A DNA stretch of 23,702 bases. Origin: Spirochaetaceae bacterium. Its GTDB lineage: Bacteria; Spirochaetota; Spirochaetia; Treponematales; Breznakiellaceae. Positions 13,841-22,271 of the stretch are shown one piece after another; within the stretch, counting starts at the first letter, position 1; every line of letters begins with the position of its first letter. A model generated the notes under the pieces. The model was not told the origin of the DNA, did not search any database, and saw only the letters and a program-made list of their open reading frames with translations. The stretch is from positions 1 through 23,702 of the forward strand of contig JAIRXO010000050.1 in the NCBI GenBank assembly GCA_031268255.1, written 5' to 3'. Made by a program: the position numbers and the translations under genes.

Positions 13841-13890
13841 GATGCTCGAAAATAAGCGCGATATTTAGTATATTTAATATAATAGGCATG

Positions 13891-13896
13891 TATAAT
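13891..13896 (+). promoter_or_regulatory. Possible internal -10 element before dnaK
   Basis: A perfect TATAAT lies 17 bases before ATG 13914 in an A+T-rich 73-base gap between grpE and dnaK. No good -35 box sits at the right distance, so this is a weak secondary promoter candidate. Confidence 0.25.
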
Positions 13897-13913
13897 GCTG
13901 AAAGGAGTTCGTT

Positions 13914-15824
13914 ATGGGAAAGATTATCGGAATAGATTTAGGCACAACCAATTCCTGCGTGGCCGTCCTTGAGGGCGGCGAACCGGTGGTAATTCAGAAT
14001 TCCGAAGGGGGCAGGACAACTCCGTCCATTGTTGGATTTACCAGTAAGGGCGAGAGGGTCGTAGGCCAGCCTGCCAAGAACCAGATGATTACCAATCCCG
14101 AGAATACCGTGTATTCCATCAAACGCTTTATGGGCCGCCGTTATTCGGAAGTGAGCAACGAGATGAAGCGGGTGCCCTATCATGTGGTGGAGCAGGGTGA
14201 TGATGTGCGGGTCTCTATAGACGGCAAGGGCTATTCGCCCCAGGAAATTTCCGCCTTTGTTCTCCAAAAGATGAAGAAAACCGCCGAGGATTACCTGGGC
14301 GAGACGGTGAGCGAGGCGGTCATCACCGTGCCGGCGTATTTTAACGACGCCCAGAGGCAGGCGACCAAGGACGCGGGCAAGATAGCCGGCCTTGAGGTCA
14401 AGCGCATTATCAATGAGCCTACGGCGGCTTCGCTGGCCTTTGGCTTCAACAAAGATCAGAAAAAAGAAAAAACCATTGCCGTGTACGATCTTGGCGGCGG
14501 TACGTTTGATGTTTCCATACTTGAACTGGGCGAAGGGGTCTTTGAGGTAAAGTCAACCAACGGCGATACCCATCTGGGCGGCGATGATTTTGACCTTAAA
14601 ATTCTGGAATGGCTCATTGCCGAATTCAGGAAGGATACCGGCATAGACCTCGGTCAGGACCGCATGGCCCTCCAGCGTCTGCGCGAGGCTTCCGAAAAGG
14701 CAAAGATTGAACTTTCCGCCATGCAGACCACCGAAATCAATCTGCCCTTTATCACCGCCGACCAGTCGGGGCCCAAGCATCTGCAAAAGTCCCTCTCGCG
14801 GGCAAAGTTTGAACAAATGGTCAGCGATCTGCTTGAACGGTCCAAGGAGCCCTGCAAGAAGGCCCTCTCGGACGCCGGGCTTAACGCCGATCAAATTGAC
14901 GAAGTAATACTGGTGGGAGGCTCGACAAGAATTCCCGCGGTGCAGCAGATAGTCAAGGACCTTTTCAAGAAGGAACCGAACAAGGGAGTCAACCCCGACG
15001 AAGCGGTGGCCATAGGCGCCGCCATACAGGGCGGGATACTCGGCGGCGATGTCAAGGATGTGCTCCTTCTCGACGTAACACCCCTTTCCCTGGGGATTGA
15101 AACTTTGGGCGGAGTCATGACCAGGCTCATTCCCCGGAACACCACGATTCCCACCCGGAAGAGTCAGATTTTTTCCACCGCCGCCGACGGCCAGACTGCG
15201 GTTTCCATACAGGTGCTTCAGGGCGAGCGTGAGATGGCAAACCAGAACCGCACCCTGGGCCGCTTTGACCTTGTGGGCATACCTCCGGCGCCCAGGGGAG
15301 TGCCCCAGATCGAAGTTACCTTTGATATTGACGCCAACGGCATTGTTCATGTGTCGGCCAAGGATTTGGGCACCGGCAAGGAACAGAAGATACGCATAGA
15401 AAGTTCTTCGGGTTTAAATGACCAGGACATAGACCGCATGGTCAAGGAAGCCGAGCTTCATGCCGAGGAGGACAAAAAAGAAAAGGAAAAGGCCGAGGCC
15501 CGCAATGAGGCGGATACCATGATCTACGGCACCGAGAAGAACATCAAGGACCTTGGCGACAAGGTCAATGCCGCCGACAAGGCAAAGGCCGAAGAAGCCA
15601 TTGCCCAGTTAAAGCAGGCTCTGGAATCAGGCGATACCGAGGCCGTCAAAAGCAAAACCGAGGCGCTCAAGCAGGTTTCGTACAAGATAGCCGAAGAGGT
15701 CTACGCCAAGCAGCAGGCCGGTCCGGGCCAGCAGGACGGAGGGAACTCAGGCCCCTCGCAGGACGCCAATACAAAGAGCGCCGAGGATGTTGACTACGAA
15801 GTCGTTGACGACGACAAAAAGTAA
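13914..15824 (+). CDS. dnaK: DnaK, Hsp70 chaperone
   Basis: A complete 636-residue Hsp70, which folds and refolds proteins with DnaJ and GrpE. The nucleotide-binding domain has all signatures: phosphate-1 loop IGIDLGTTNSCVAVLEGG (residues 4-21), phosphate-2 motif VYDLGGGTFDVSILELGEG and the adenosine motif ILVGGSTRIPAVQ. The interdomain linker DVLLLDVTPLSLGIETLGG is intact, followed by the substrate-binding beta domain and helical lid. The C-terminal tail ends in the acidic DVDYEVVDDDKK, the usual bacterial EEVD-like end that helps DnaJ. Start: ATG 13914 with AAAGGAG six bases upstream. It is followed by dnaJ after 20 bases. Confidence 0.99.
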   Translation: MGKIIGIDLGTTNSCVAVLEGGEPVVIQNSEGGRTTPSIVGFTSKGERVVGQPAKNQMITNPENTVYSIKRFMGRRYSEVSNEMKRVPYHVVEQGDDVRVSIDGKGYSPQEISAFVLQKMKKTAEDYLGETVSEAVITVPAYFNDAQRQATKDAGKIAGLEVKRIINEPTAASLAFGFNKDQKKEKTIAVYDLGGGTFDVSILELGEGVFEVKSTNGDTHLGGDDFDLKILEWLIAEFRKDTGIDLGQDRMALQRLREASEKAKIELSAMQTTEINLPFITADQSGPKHLQKSLSRAKFEQMVSDLLERSKEPCKKALSDAGLNADQIDEVILVGGSTRIPAVQQIVKDLFKKEPNKGVNPDEAVAIGAAIQGGILGGDVKDVLLLDVTPLSLGIETLGGVMTRLIPRNTTIPTRKSQIFSTAADGQTAVSIQVLQGEREMANQNRTLGRFDLVGIPPAPRGVPQIEVTFDIDANGIVHVSAKDLGTGKEQKIRIESSSGLNDQDIDRMVKEAELHAEEDKKEKEKAEARNEADTMIYGTEKNIKDLGDKVNAADKAKAEEAIAQLKQALESGDTEAVKSKTEALKQVSYKIAEEVYAKQQAGPGQQDGGNSGPSQDANTKSAEDVDYEVVDDDKK

Positions 15825-15844
15825 TTTCTGGTAAGGATGCCGGT

Positions 15845-16969
15845 GTGGCGAAGCGTGACTACTACGATGTCTTGAATGTGCCTAAAAACGCATCCAAGGA
15901 CGACATAAAAAAAGCCTACCGGCGTCTTGCGATTCAGTACCATCCTGACAAGAATCCGGGCAACAAGGAAGCCGAGGAAAAATTCAAGGCGGCTACCGAA
16001 GCCTACGAGATTCTTTCCGACGACAGCAAACGTTCCGCCTATGACCAGTTCGGCTTTGCCGGGGTTGAAGGCATGGGGCCGGGCAATGCCCAGGACTTTG
16101 CGTCCGCCTTCCACGGTTTTGAGGATATATTCGGCGGGGATTTCTCAGGTATATTTGACACCTTTTTTGGCGGCTCCTCCCGCAGGGCTTCGGGCCAGGG
16201 TGCTGTCCGCCAGGGCGACAATCTCCGCTATGACATTGAGATTCCCTTTAAGGACGCGGTATTCGGTTCCAAGGTAGAAATCCAGTACAGCCGCAATGAG
16301 GCCTGCGCCTCCTGTAACGGTTCGGGGGCTTCCAACGGAACAGGAGGGCGCAAGGTGTGTCCTTCCTGCCAGGGCACCGGCCAGATACGGCGCAGCCAGG
16401 GTTTCTTTTCCATCTCGACCCCCTGTTCTACCTGCGGCGGCGAAGGCTATGTGATTGAACATCCCTGTCCTGAATGCGGCGGTTCGGGCACACGAAAAAA
16501 ACGGCAGAAGATTATGGTAACCATTCCCGCCGGCATGGAAAACGGCAAGCGGGTGGTGATCCGCAAGCAGGGAGACGCCGGCCCCAACGGCGGGCCTCCG
16601 GGGGACCTGTATGTGTTTATACGGGTAAAGCCCCACGAATTTTTTGAACGGGACGGCCTTGATCTTTACTGCGCCGTTCCCATATCCATAACCCAGGCCG
16701 CCCTGGGCGCGGAGATTCAAATTCAAACTCTTGAAGGAAAAACCATCAAAATAAAAATTCCTTCCGGCATACAAAACGGCAAGATGCTCCGCATCCGCGA
16801 CGAAGGGGTTCCCTCTTCGGGCAGGCGGGGAAATCTCCACATCAAACTTATGGTACAGATACCGGCCAAACTTTCAAAACGGGGCAGGGAACTCATGGAA
16901 GAACTCTCCAAAATTGAAGGCGACGAGAAAGAGCCCAAACTCATTCCCCTTTCGGAACTGCAATCGTAA
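15845..16969 (+). CDS. dnaJ: DnaJ, Hsp40 co-chaperone
   Basis: A 374-residue type I Hsp40 that delivers substrates to DnaK and stimulates its ATPase. The J domain (about 4-70) carries the essential HPD at 33-35 (YHPDKNPGN). A Gly/Phe-rich region follows (about 71-118, with GGDFSGIFDTFFGGSS). The zinc-finger domain has four CxxCxGxG repeats starting at C154, C172, C194 and C208. The C-terminal peptide-binding barrels end in SKRGRELMEELSKIEG. Start: GTG 15845 with AAGGATG five bases upstream. All key residues are present. It closes the operon grpE-dnaK-dnaJ; a T-rich region follows. Confidence 0.98.
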   Translation: MAKRDYYDVLNVPKNASKDDIKKAYRRLAIQYHPDKNPGNKEAEEKFKAATEAYEILSDDSKRSAYDQFGFAGVEGMGPGNAQDFASAFHGFEDIFGGDFSGIFDTFFGGSSRRASGQGAVRQGDNLRYDIEIPFKDAVFGSKVEIQYSRNEACASCNGSGASNGTGGRKVCPSCQGTGQIRRSQGFFSISTPCSTCGGEGYVIEHPCPECGGSGTRKKRQKIMVTIPAGMENGKRVVIRKQGDAGPNGGPPGDLYVFIRVKPHEFFERDGLDLYCAVPISITQAALGAEIQIQTLEGKTIKIKIPSGIQNGKMLRIRDEGVPSSGRRGNLHIKLMVQIPAKLSKRGRELMEELSKIEGDEKEPKLIPLSELQS

Positions 16970-17041
16970 CAGTACCGCCGCCTGAGTGCATGGCGCGCTT
17001 GTGTTATACCAAACTAACATTACTGTTTTTTGTGTTTTTTT
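16968..17041 (+). terminator. Possible terminator after dnaJ
   Basis: AACAGTA (16968-16974) can pair with TACTGTT (17021-17027), with a 46-base loop, followed by a run of T bases broken by GTG (17024-17041). The T-run is good but the stem is short, so this is weak. Confidence 0.25.
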
Positions 17042-17062
17042 GATTAATTTCAAATTGAAATT
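17040..17062. promoter_or_regulatory. FNR-like box and palindrome upstream of rnf
   Basis: TTGAT-TAAT-TTCAA (17040-17053) matches 9 of the 10 defined positions of the FNR/CRP-family site TTGAT-N4-ATCAA. It overlaps a perfect 17-bp palindrome AATTTCAA-A-TTGAAATT (17046-17062). It lies about 60 bases upstream of the candidate rnf -35 box, in a region so A+T-rich that chance is a real possibility. Confidence 0.35.
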
Positions 17063-17118
17063 GATTCAATATTTTTTCCCCTAAATAAATTTAAATTTTT
17101 TTCACGGCGCTGATTTAC

Positions 17119-17147
17119 TTGACTCATAAATTATAAAGGAATAGGAT
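17119..17147 (+). promoter_or_regulatory. Promoter of the rnf operon
   Basis: TTGACT (17119-17124, 5/6), a 17-base spacer and TAGGAT (17142-17147, 4/6), about 39 bases before the rnfC start. Spacing is ideal but the -10 box is weak, compatible with an activated promoter. Confidence 0.45.
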
Positions 17148-17185
17148 ATAAAGACGAAACCCAAATCAGTACAGTGAGGTGAAAA

Positions 17186-18547
17186 ATGCCGACCAAGACA
17201 TTCCGACGGGGGTTGCATGTACCTGAACAAAAAGAACCGACGGAGGGAAAATCCGCCGAAACGGTTCCCGCGCTTAAACAGGCGGTCGTTCCGGTAAACC
17301 AGCATTTCGGTGCGCCGAACCAAAGCCTCGTCGCTGTAGGTGACACGGTGCGGCGGGGTCAGAAGATAGCCGATGCTTCGGGCCCCATGACCGTTCCGGT
17401 CCACGCGCCAATTTCGGGCGTGGTCAAAAAAATTGAACCAAGGATCCAGTCCAACAATCTTGAAGGACCGTGTATTGTGATTGAGGCCCCGGACGGCGGC
17501 GGACCAGGGGTCCCGGACGATGATTTTATGCCGCCTCTTGACGTGTACGGGTGTTCAAAAGAGGATGCCCTTACCCGTATCAGGGAAGCGGGCATTGTGG
17601 GCATGGGCGGCGCCGGTTTTCCGGTTCATGTAAAGCTCAACCCTCCTCCCCATAAACCCATTGATTTTGTCATCGCCAACGCCGCCGAATGTGAGCCCTA
17701 TCTTACCACCGATGAATGGCTCATGAGCGAAAGGGCGGAACTTTTTGCCCGGGGTCTGGCGGCGGTTATGCACATTACCGGCGTGTCCAGGGGCATAATC
17801 GGCCTCGAGGATAACAAGGCTCATCTCAAGCCTGTCCTGGAAGCGGCGGCGCGGGCCGCGCTTCCCAAGGGAGAGCTTGTTGTTCAGCTCCTTAAAACAA
17901 AGTACCCCCAGGGCGGGGAAAAATTCCTCATCACCGCGCTTACAGGCAGGGAAGTTCCCTCAGGGGGGCTTCCCATGGACGTGGGCTGCGTAGTGCAGAA
18001 TGTGGGAACCCTCGCCGCCATTGCCGAGGCTTTCGAGCTGGGCAAGCCCCTTATTGAACGGAGCCTTACGATAACCGGCGGGGCGTGCAGGACTCCCAAA
18101 AATATCATAGCCCCCATAGGGACTTTGATAGGCGATCTTCCCCAGTCTTTTATTGATATTGATTACAGCGGGCTTAAAAAAATTATTTTTGGCGGACCCA
18201 TGATGGGTGTCGCCGTTTCCACGGCGCTTATTCCGGTTCAGAAGAATACATCCGGCGTAGTGCTTATGGATGAGAATGAACTAAAGGCCTTTGACGAAGC
18301 GTACTGTATACGCTGCGGCCGCTGCATACGGAACTGCCCCTGCCATCTTACCCCGGTGCTGATAAACGAGTCTCTTGAGTCCGGGGATTTTGACGAGGCG
18401 TTGAGGACGGGCCTGATTGACTGCATTGAATGCGGATGCTGTTCCTATGTGTGTCCCGCGAGGATTAAGCTGGTCCAGCGTTTCCGCGTCGGAAAGCAGC
18501 GTTACAGGAATATTCAAGCCGCGCAGCCAAAACCGGCAGCAAAGTAA
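17186..18547 (+). CDS. rnfC: RnfC, NADH-side subunit of the Rnf complex
   Basis: A 453-residue peripheral membrane subunit that exchanges electrons with NAD(H). The N-terminal family signature is clear (TFRRGLHVPEQKE, then VVPVNQHFGAPNQSLVAVGD and HAPISGVVKKIE). A NuoF-like Gly-rich nucleotide/FMN site follows, GMGGAGFPVHVK (139-150). Two [4Fe-4S] motifs lie near the C-terminus: C374-C377-C380-C384 (CIRCGRCIRNC) and C413-C416-C419-C423 (CIECGCCSYVC). The protein ends soon after the second cluster, without the long Ala/Lys-rich tail of gamma-proteobacterial RnfC. Start: ATG 17186 with GAGGTGA four bases upstream. It heads the operon C-D-G-E-A-B. Confidence 0.97.
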   Translation: MPTKTFRRGLHVPEQKEPTEGKSAETVPALKQAVVPVNQHFGAPNQSLVAVGDTVRRGQKIADASGPMTVPVHAPISGVVKKIEPRIQSNNLEGPCIVIEAPDGGGPGVPDDDFMPPLDVYGCSKEDALTRIREAGIVGMGGAGFPVHVKLNPPPHKPIDFVIANAAECEPYLTTDEWLMSERAELFARGLAAVMHITGVSRGIIGLEDNKAHLKPVLEAAARAALPKGELVVQLLKTKYPQGGEKFLITALTGREVPSGGLPMDVGCVVQNVGTLAAIAEAFELGKPLIERSLTITGGACRTPKNIIAPIGTLIGDLPQSFIDIDYSGLKKIIFGGPMMGVAVSTALIPVQKNTSGVVLMDENELKAFDEAYCIRCGRCIRNCPCHLTPVLINESLESGDFDEALRTGLIDCIECGCCSYVCPARIKLVQRFRVGKQRYRNIQAAQPKPAAK

Positions 18548-18556
18548 GGAGTTTTT

Positions 18557-19600
18557 ATGGCACAACAGGAAGGGCTCGTATATCTTGCGTCAAGCCCTCA
18601 TTACAGCTCGCCTGTCAGCACCAGGCGGCTTATGCTTTTTGTACTTATTTCGCTGGCGCCGGTTACGGTATTCGGCATAGTGTTATTCGGACTGCCGGCG
18701 CTGCTTACCGTGCTGACCGGCGTGGCGTCGGCAGTGGCCGCCGAGGCGCTGTTCAGAAGAATCATCGGGCAGGACATACGGGTAGGCGATCTCTCCGCCG
18801 TGGTAACAGGGCTGCTGCTCGCGCTGATACTGCCGCCTTCTACGCCCCTGTGGATGACTGCCCTGGGTTCGGCTTTTGCCATAGTGGCGGCCAAGGAATT
18901 TTTCGGCGGGCTGGGGGCCAATGTCTTTAACCCCGCCCTCATAGGCAGGGCTTTTCTTTTAATGAGTTTTCCCGCGGCCATTACCGCCTGGCACAGGCCG
19001 GTGGAATTCGGCGCGGCCCTTACCGACGCGGTGAGTACCGTTACGCCGCTCAACATACTCAAAATGGGGGGCTCTGTCGCCGATGTTGGAAACGATCTTG
19101 CCGCGTCAGGGCTTGCCGCGGGAGGGGGATACGGAGACATTATCAGGACCATGTTCCTGGGGTTCCGGGGCGGCTGTATCGGTGAGTCCTCAATACTGCT
19201 CATCCTTGCCGGCCTGGCCTTTCTCCTCATTACGCAGACGATTGATTTCAGGGCGCCCTGCGCCATGCTTGCCTCTACCGCCCTGTTCTCCTTTCTTTTT
19301 GGGGATGACCCCCTCTTTGCCCTGCTGGGCGGCGGCGTGCTTTTCGGGGCGGTGTTCATGGCCACCGATTATGTGTCGGGGCCTCTTACGGCTAACGGCA
19401 AATATATCTTCGGTCTTGGGGCCGGCATCATTACCGTACTGATACGGAAATGGGGCAACTACCCGGAGGGAGTTACCTACGCCATATTGATCATGAACGC
19501 CGTAACTCCATTCCTTAACAGGCTGATACAGAAGAAGTACGGTTTTGTTCCCAAAAAAGCCCCCGCGAAAGCCGGGGCGCAAAGCGGAGGCGCCAAATGA
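18557..19600 (+). CDS. rnfD: RnfD, membrane flavoprotein subunit of the Rnf complex
   Basis: A 347-residue integral membrane protein related to NqrB. It has eight to ten hydrophobic helices and the family signatures VGDLSAVVTGLLLALILPPS (76-95), KEFFGGLGANVFNPALIGRA (113-132) and FMATDYVSGPLTANGKYIFG (267-286). The motif DAVSTVTPL (157-165) corresponds to the region where RnfD/NqrB bind FMN covalently through a threonine; which threonine is used cannot be decided here. It is part of the electron path and ion channel. Start: ATG 18557 with AAGGAG five bases upstream, nine bases after rnfC. Its last codons overlap the rnfG start (ATGA), so translation is coupled. The Lys/Ala-rich C-terminal tail (PKKAPAKAGAQSG) is probably cytoplasmic. 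Confidence 0.96.
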   Translation: MAQQEGLVYLASSPHYSSPVSTRRLMLFVLISLAPVTVFGIVLFGLPALLTVLTGVASAVAAEALFRRIIGQDIRVGDLSAVVTGLLLALILPPSTPLWMTALGSAFAIVAAKEFFGGLGANVFNPALIGRAFLLMSFPAAITAWHRPVEFGAALTDAVSTVTPLNILKMGGSVADVGNDLAASGLAAGGGYGDIIRTMFLGFRGGCIGESSILLILAGLAFLLITQTIDFRAPCAMLASTALFSFLFGDDPLFALLGGGVLFGAVFMATDYVSGPLTANGKYIFGLGAGIITVLIRKWGNYPEGVTYAILIMNAVTPFLNRLIQKKYGFVPKKAPAKAGAQSGGAK

Positions 19601-20193
19601 AACAGATGCTGAAACTCGGCCTTGTGCTGGCCCTCTACGCCACCGCGGCCTGTGTGGGTCTTGCCTTTGTGTATGCCGGAACCAAGGATACCATAGCCTG
19701 GCGCGAACAGGCCGCGCTGGAGGCGGCCCTGAAAGAGCTTTTCCCTGACGGCGACAGCTTTGAGGACATAAGCGGGACCATCGCAAGTTCCGATGCGTCG
19801 GTTGGTTTTGACAGCCAGTACGCGGTGCGCAGGGGGGGTGTCCTCATCGGCGCCGCATTGAGTTCCTCAGGGCCAAGTTACGGGGGACCGGCATCCGTCC
19901 TTGTGGGAACCGGGGTTGACGGAAAAGTCAGCGGCGTCAAGATACTTTCAATCTCGGATACTCCGGGGCTGGGCGCCAATGCCTCCTCCCCGAGGTACTT
20001 TGTGGACCGGGCTTCCGGCCTCACCTTTTACGGGCAGTTTTCTGGAAAGGCGGCAAGCGACGCCTTTGAACCCAAGGCCGATGTGGCCGCCATTACCGCC
20101 GCCACCATCACCAGCAGGGCCGTGTCCTTGATTGTAAGGACATCGGCCCGGGACGCGGCGGCCTGGCTTTCCGCCCAGGGAGGATCAAAATGA
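19597..20193 (+). CDS. rnfG: RnfG, FMN-bearing subunit of the Rnf complex
   Basis: A 198-residue protein with one N-terminal membrane helix (about 7-27) and an outward-facing FMN-binding domain like NqrC. The conserved core is present: VLVGTGVDGKVSGVKILSIS, then DTPGLGANASSPRYFVD, then the flavin-attachment stretch ADVAAITAATITSRAV (161-176). The likely acceptor is T170. The usual attachment motif read by the flavin transferase ApbE is D-x-x-S/T-G-A-T; here the glycine is alanine (TAAT) and the Asp is two positions further away. Start: ATG 19597 inside the rnfD stop overlap. The stop overlaps the rnfE start by ATGA as well. No apbE gene is in the window. Confidence 0.95.
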   Translation: MKQMLKLGLVLALYATAACVGLAFVYAGTKDTIAWREQAALEAALKELFPDGDSFEDISGTIASSDASVGFDSQYAVRRGGVLIGAALSSSGPSYGGPASVLVGTGVDGKVSGVKILSISDTPGLGANASSPRYFVDRASGLTFYGQFSGKAASDAFEPKADVAAITAATITSRAVSLIVRTSARDAAAWLSAQGGSK

Positions 20194-20798
20194 AACTCTT
20201 TCGAATTTTTCTTAACGGCCTGATTCGGGAGAATCCCCTCCTGGTGCTTATGATAGGCCTGTGTTCTTCCCTGGCGGTTACCACCAGCGTGACCAACGGA
20301 ATCGGCATGGGGCTTTCCATGACCTTTGTACTGCTCATGTCCGAAGTGGTCATCAGCATTTTCCGCCGGCTCATTCCCGAATCAATACGCATTCCGGTAT
20401 TCATCATTGTTATCGCGGCCTTTACCACGGTAATTGATTATGTGCTCAAGGCCTACTTCCCCGATCTGTCGGCGGCCATGGGGGTCTTTATCCCCCTCAT
20501 CGTGGTAAACTGCATCATCATGGGCCGGGTCGAAGGCTTTGCGTCAAGAAAGCCCCTCGTGGAAGTGATACCTGACGCCCTGGGCATGGGTCTGGGCTAT
20601 ACCTGGGTATTGCTGGCCATTTCCAGCATACGGGAAATTTTGGGCAACGGGACCTGGTTCGACATACGGGTGATGCCCGAAACTTATACGCCAATACTCT
20701 TTTTTGTTTTTTCGCCGGGCGGCTTTTTCGTGTTCGCCTGTGTCATGGCCTTTGGCCTCTATCTAAAGTCGCGCCTCAAGAGTGCATCGGAGGAATAA
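20190..20798 (+). CDS. rnfE: RnfE, integral membrane subunit of the Rnf complex
   Basis: A 202-residue protein of about six membrane helices, homologous to RnfA and NqrD, forming part of the ion-translocating core. Family signatures are visible: NGLIRENPLLVLMIGLCSSL (10-29), TSVTNGIGMGLSMTFVLLMS, IFRRLIPESIRIPVFIIVIA and IPLIVVNCIIMGRVEGFASR, the last containing the conserved N-C pair implicated in cluster binding between RnfA and RnfE. Start: ATG 20190 with GGAGG six bases upstream, overlapping the rnfG stop. Its own 3' end (CGGAGGA) supplies the ribosome-binding site for rnfA. Confidence 0.96.
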   Translation: MKLFRIFLNGLIRENPLLVLMIGLCSSLAVTTSVTNGIGMGLSMTFVLLMSEVVISIFRRLIPESIRIPVFIIVIAAFTTVIDYVLKAYFPDLSAAMGVFIPLIVVNCIIMGRVEGFASRKPLVEVIPDALGMGLGYTWVLLAISSIREILGNGTWFDIRVMPETYTPILFFVFSPGGFFVFACVMAFGLYLKSRLKSASEE

Positions 20799-20799
20799 G

Positions 20800-21375
20800 G
20801 TGAGGTATATTTCAATATTTATTTCGGCGTTTCTGATAGACAATGTGGTGCTCATGCGTTTTATCGCCCTCTGTCCTTTTATAGGAATGAGTACCGACGA
20901 GGATAAATCCATAGGCATGGGGATGGCCGTTACATTTGTTACCGTGCTTGCCACGGCGGTTACCTGGCCCATCTACACCTATCTCCTTCTGCCCCGGGGC
21001 CTGGAATTCCTCCAGATACTGGTATTTATTCTGGTCATAGCCGCCCTGGTGCAGCTTCTGGAATTCTACCTTAAAAAAACGTCTCCGTCCCTCTACGCGG
21101 CAATGGGCATTTACTTTGCCCTCATAACGACTAACTGCGCGATACTGGCGGTAACGTTTGACGCCCTGAGCAAGCGGTACAATTTTCTCGAAGCCATAGT
21201 GTACGCCATAGGGGTTGCCATGGGTTTCCTTCTTTCCATGCTGCTTCTGGCAGGTATACGGAGGCGCATCAGGTTAAGCCCTATTCCTTCGTTTCTGAAA
21301 GGAACGCCGATACTTTTCCTTTCGGCTTCCCTTTTATCCATAGCCTTCATGGGCTTTGCGGGCCTTGTAAAATGA
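20800..21375 (+). CDS. rnfA: RnfA, integral membrane subunit of the Rnf complex
   Basis: A 191-residue, six-helix protein homologous to NqrE; with RnfE it forms the membrane core. Signatures include FISAFLIDNVVLMRFIALCP (8-27, with the conserved cysteine before FIGMS), GMAVTFVTVLATAVTWPIYT and YFALITTNCAILAVTFDALS, which carries the second conserved Cys. Start: GTG 20800, one base after the rnfE stop, with GGAGGA upstream. The GTG at 20782 would add six residues inside rnfE and lacks a ribosome-binding site. The resulting length equals the usual family length of about 190 residues. Confidence 0.96.
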   Translation: MRYISIFISAFLIDNVVLMRFIALCPFIGMSTDEDKSIGMGMAVTFVTVLATAVTWPIYTYLLLPRGLEFLQILVFILVIAALVQLLEFYLKKTSPSLYAAMGIYFALITTNCAILAVTFDALSKRYNFLEAIVYAIGVAMGFLLSMLLLAGIRRRIRLSPIPSFLKGTPILFLSASLLSIAFMGFAGLVK

Positions 21376-21385
21376 GAGGAGCAAT

Positions 21386-22243
21386 ATGAATATAGTACTG
21401 TTGACCGCCCTTTTTGCCGCTGTCCTTGCCTTTGTGCTGGGGACAGCTTTGGGATTTTTCAAGAAATTCTTTTATGTTGAAACCGACCCCCGCATAAGCC
21501 AGATCAGGGAGATGCTTCCGGGTGTAAACTGCGGCGCATGCGGATACCCCGGCTGTGACGGCTACGCTGCGGCCATAGCCGGCGGGGGCGTTGAGATCAC
21601 CCGCTGCGCCCCGGGGGGGCAGGGTACGGCTTCAAAACTTTCCGCCCTTATGGGTGTAAGCGCCGAGCTAAAACCCGTGGTCGCCGTAGTGGCCTGCGGG
21701 GGTTCCAAAGATATCGCGCCCCTCAAGGGCCTGTATGCAGGTATACCGAGCTGCCGGGGGGCCAAGCTCTCCGCCGGGGGAACCAAGCTCTGTTCCTGGG
21801 GCTGCCTGGGCTTTGGAGACTGTACCGCGGTCTGTCCCTTTGACGCCATACACATGGGTGACGACGGGCTTCCCCATGTTGACTATGACGCGTGTACGGG
21901 CTGTAAAAAATGTATCGCCGAGTGCCCCCAGCAGCTTATAAGGGAAGTTCCCCGGGACAGGAAGGGCGCCGTGGTTGGCTGTTCCAACAGAAACCCCCTG
22001 CGGGCCATGATACGGAAAACCTGCAAGGTAGGCTGCATCAAATGCGGAATCTGCGTAAAAAACTGCCCCGAGCAGTGCATCGTCATCGAGAACGGCATAC
22101 CCCAGGTGGATTACGCCAAATGTACTTCCTGCGGAACCTGTAACGAAAAATGTCCCACAAAGATAATCAAAATACTCCAGGATGAAATCTTTGCGGAAAA
22201 AGATGCCGGAGAAGAAACGCCTGTGACTGCCGCCGCCGGCTGA
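21386..22243 (+). CDS. rnfB: RnfB, polyferredoxin subunit of the Rnf complex
   Basis: A 285-residue ferredoxin-side entry subunit. An N-terminal membrane helix (about 5-27) is followed by an Fes-type [4Fe-4S] domain with C49, C52, C57 and C74 (CGACGYPGCDGYAAAI and RCAPGG). Four ferredoxin-type cysteine groups then follow, near C136-C150 (CSWGCLGFGDCTAVC), C170-C180 (CTGCKKCIAEC), C213-C227 (CKVGCIKCGICVKNC) and C246-C256 (CTSCGTCNEKC). That gives about five clusters, more than the three of E. coli RsxB and like the longer RnfB of anaerobes. Start: ATG 21386 with GAGGAG upstream, ten bases after rnfA. As the usual last rnf gene it is followed by the ATPase gene after 28 bases. Confidence 0.97.
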   Translation: MNIVLLTALFAAVLAFVLGTALGFFKKFFYVETDPRISQIREMLPGVNCGACGYPGCDGYAAAIAGGGVEITRCAPGGQGTASKLSALMGVSAELKPVVAVVACGGSKDIAPLKGLYAGIPSCRGAKLSAGGTKLCSWGCLGFGDCTAVCPFDAIHMGDDGLPHVDYDACTGCKKCIAECPQQLIREVPRDRKGAVVGCSNRNPLRAMIRKTCKVGCIKCGICVKNCPEQCIVIENGIPQVDYAKCTSCGTCNEKCPTKIIKILQDEIFAEKDAGEETPVTAAAG

Positions 22244-22271
22244 AAGGCCGGTGTGAACGTGGAGAGCTGTC

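Noticed and set aside
14553..15350. A 265-residue open frame antisense to dnaK
   Set aside because: Antisense open frames over dnaK are a known compositional artefact, and this one has no supporting motif.
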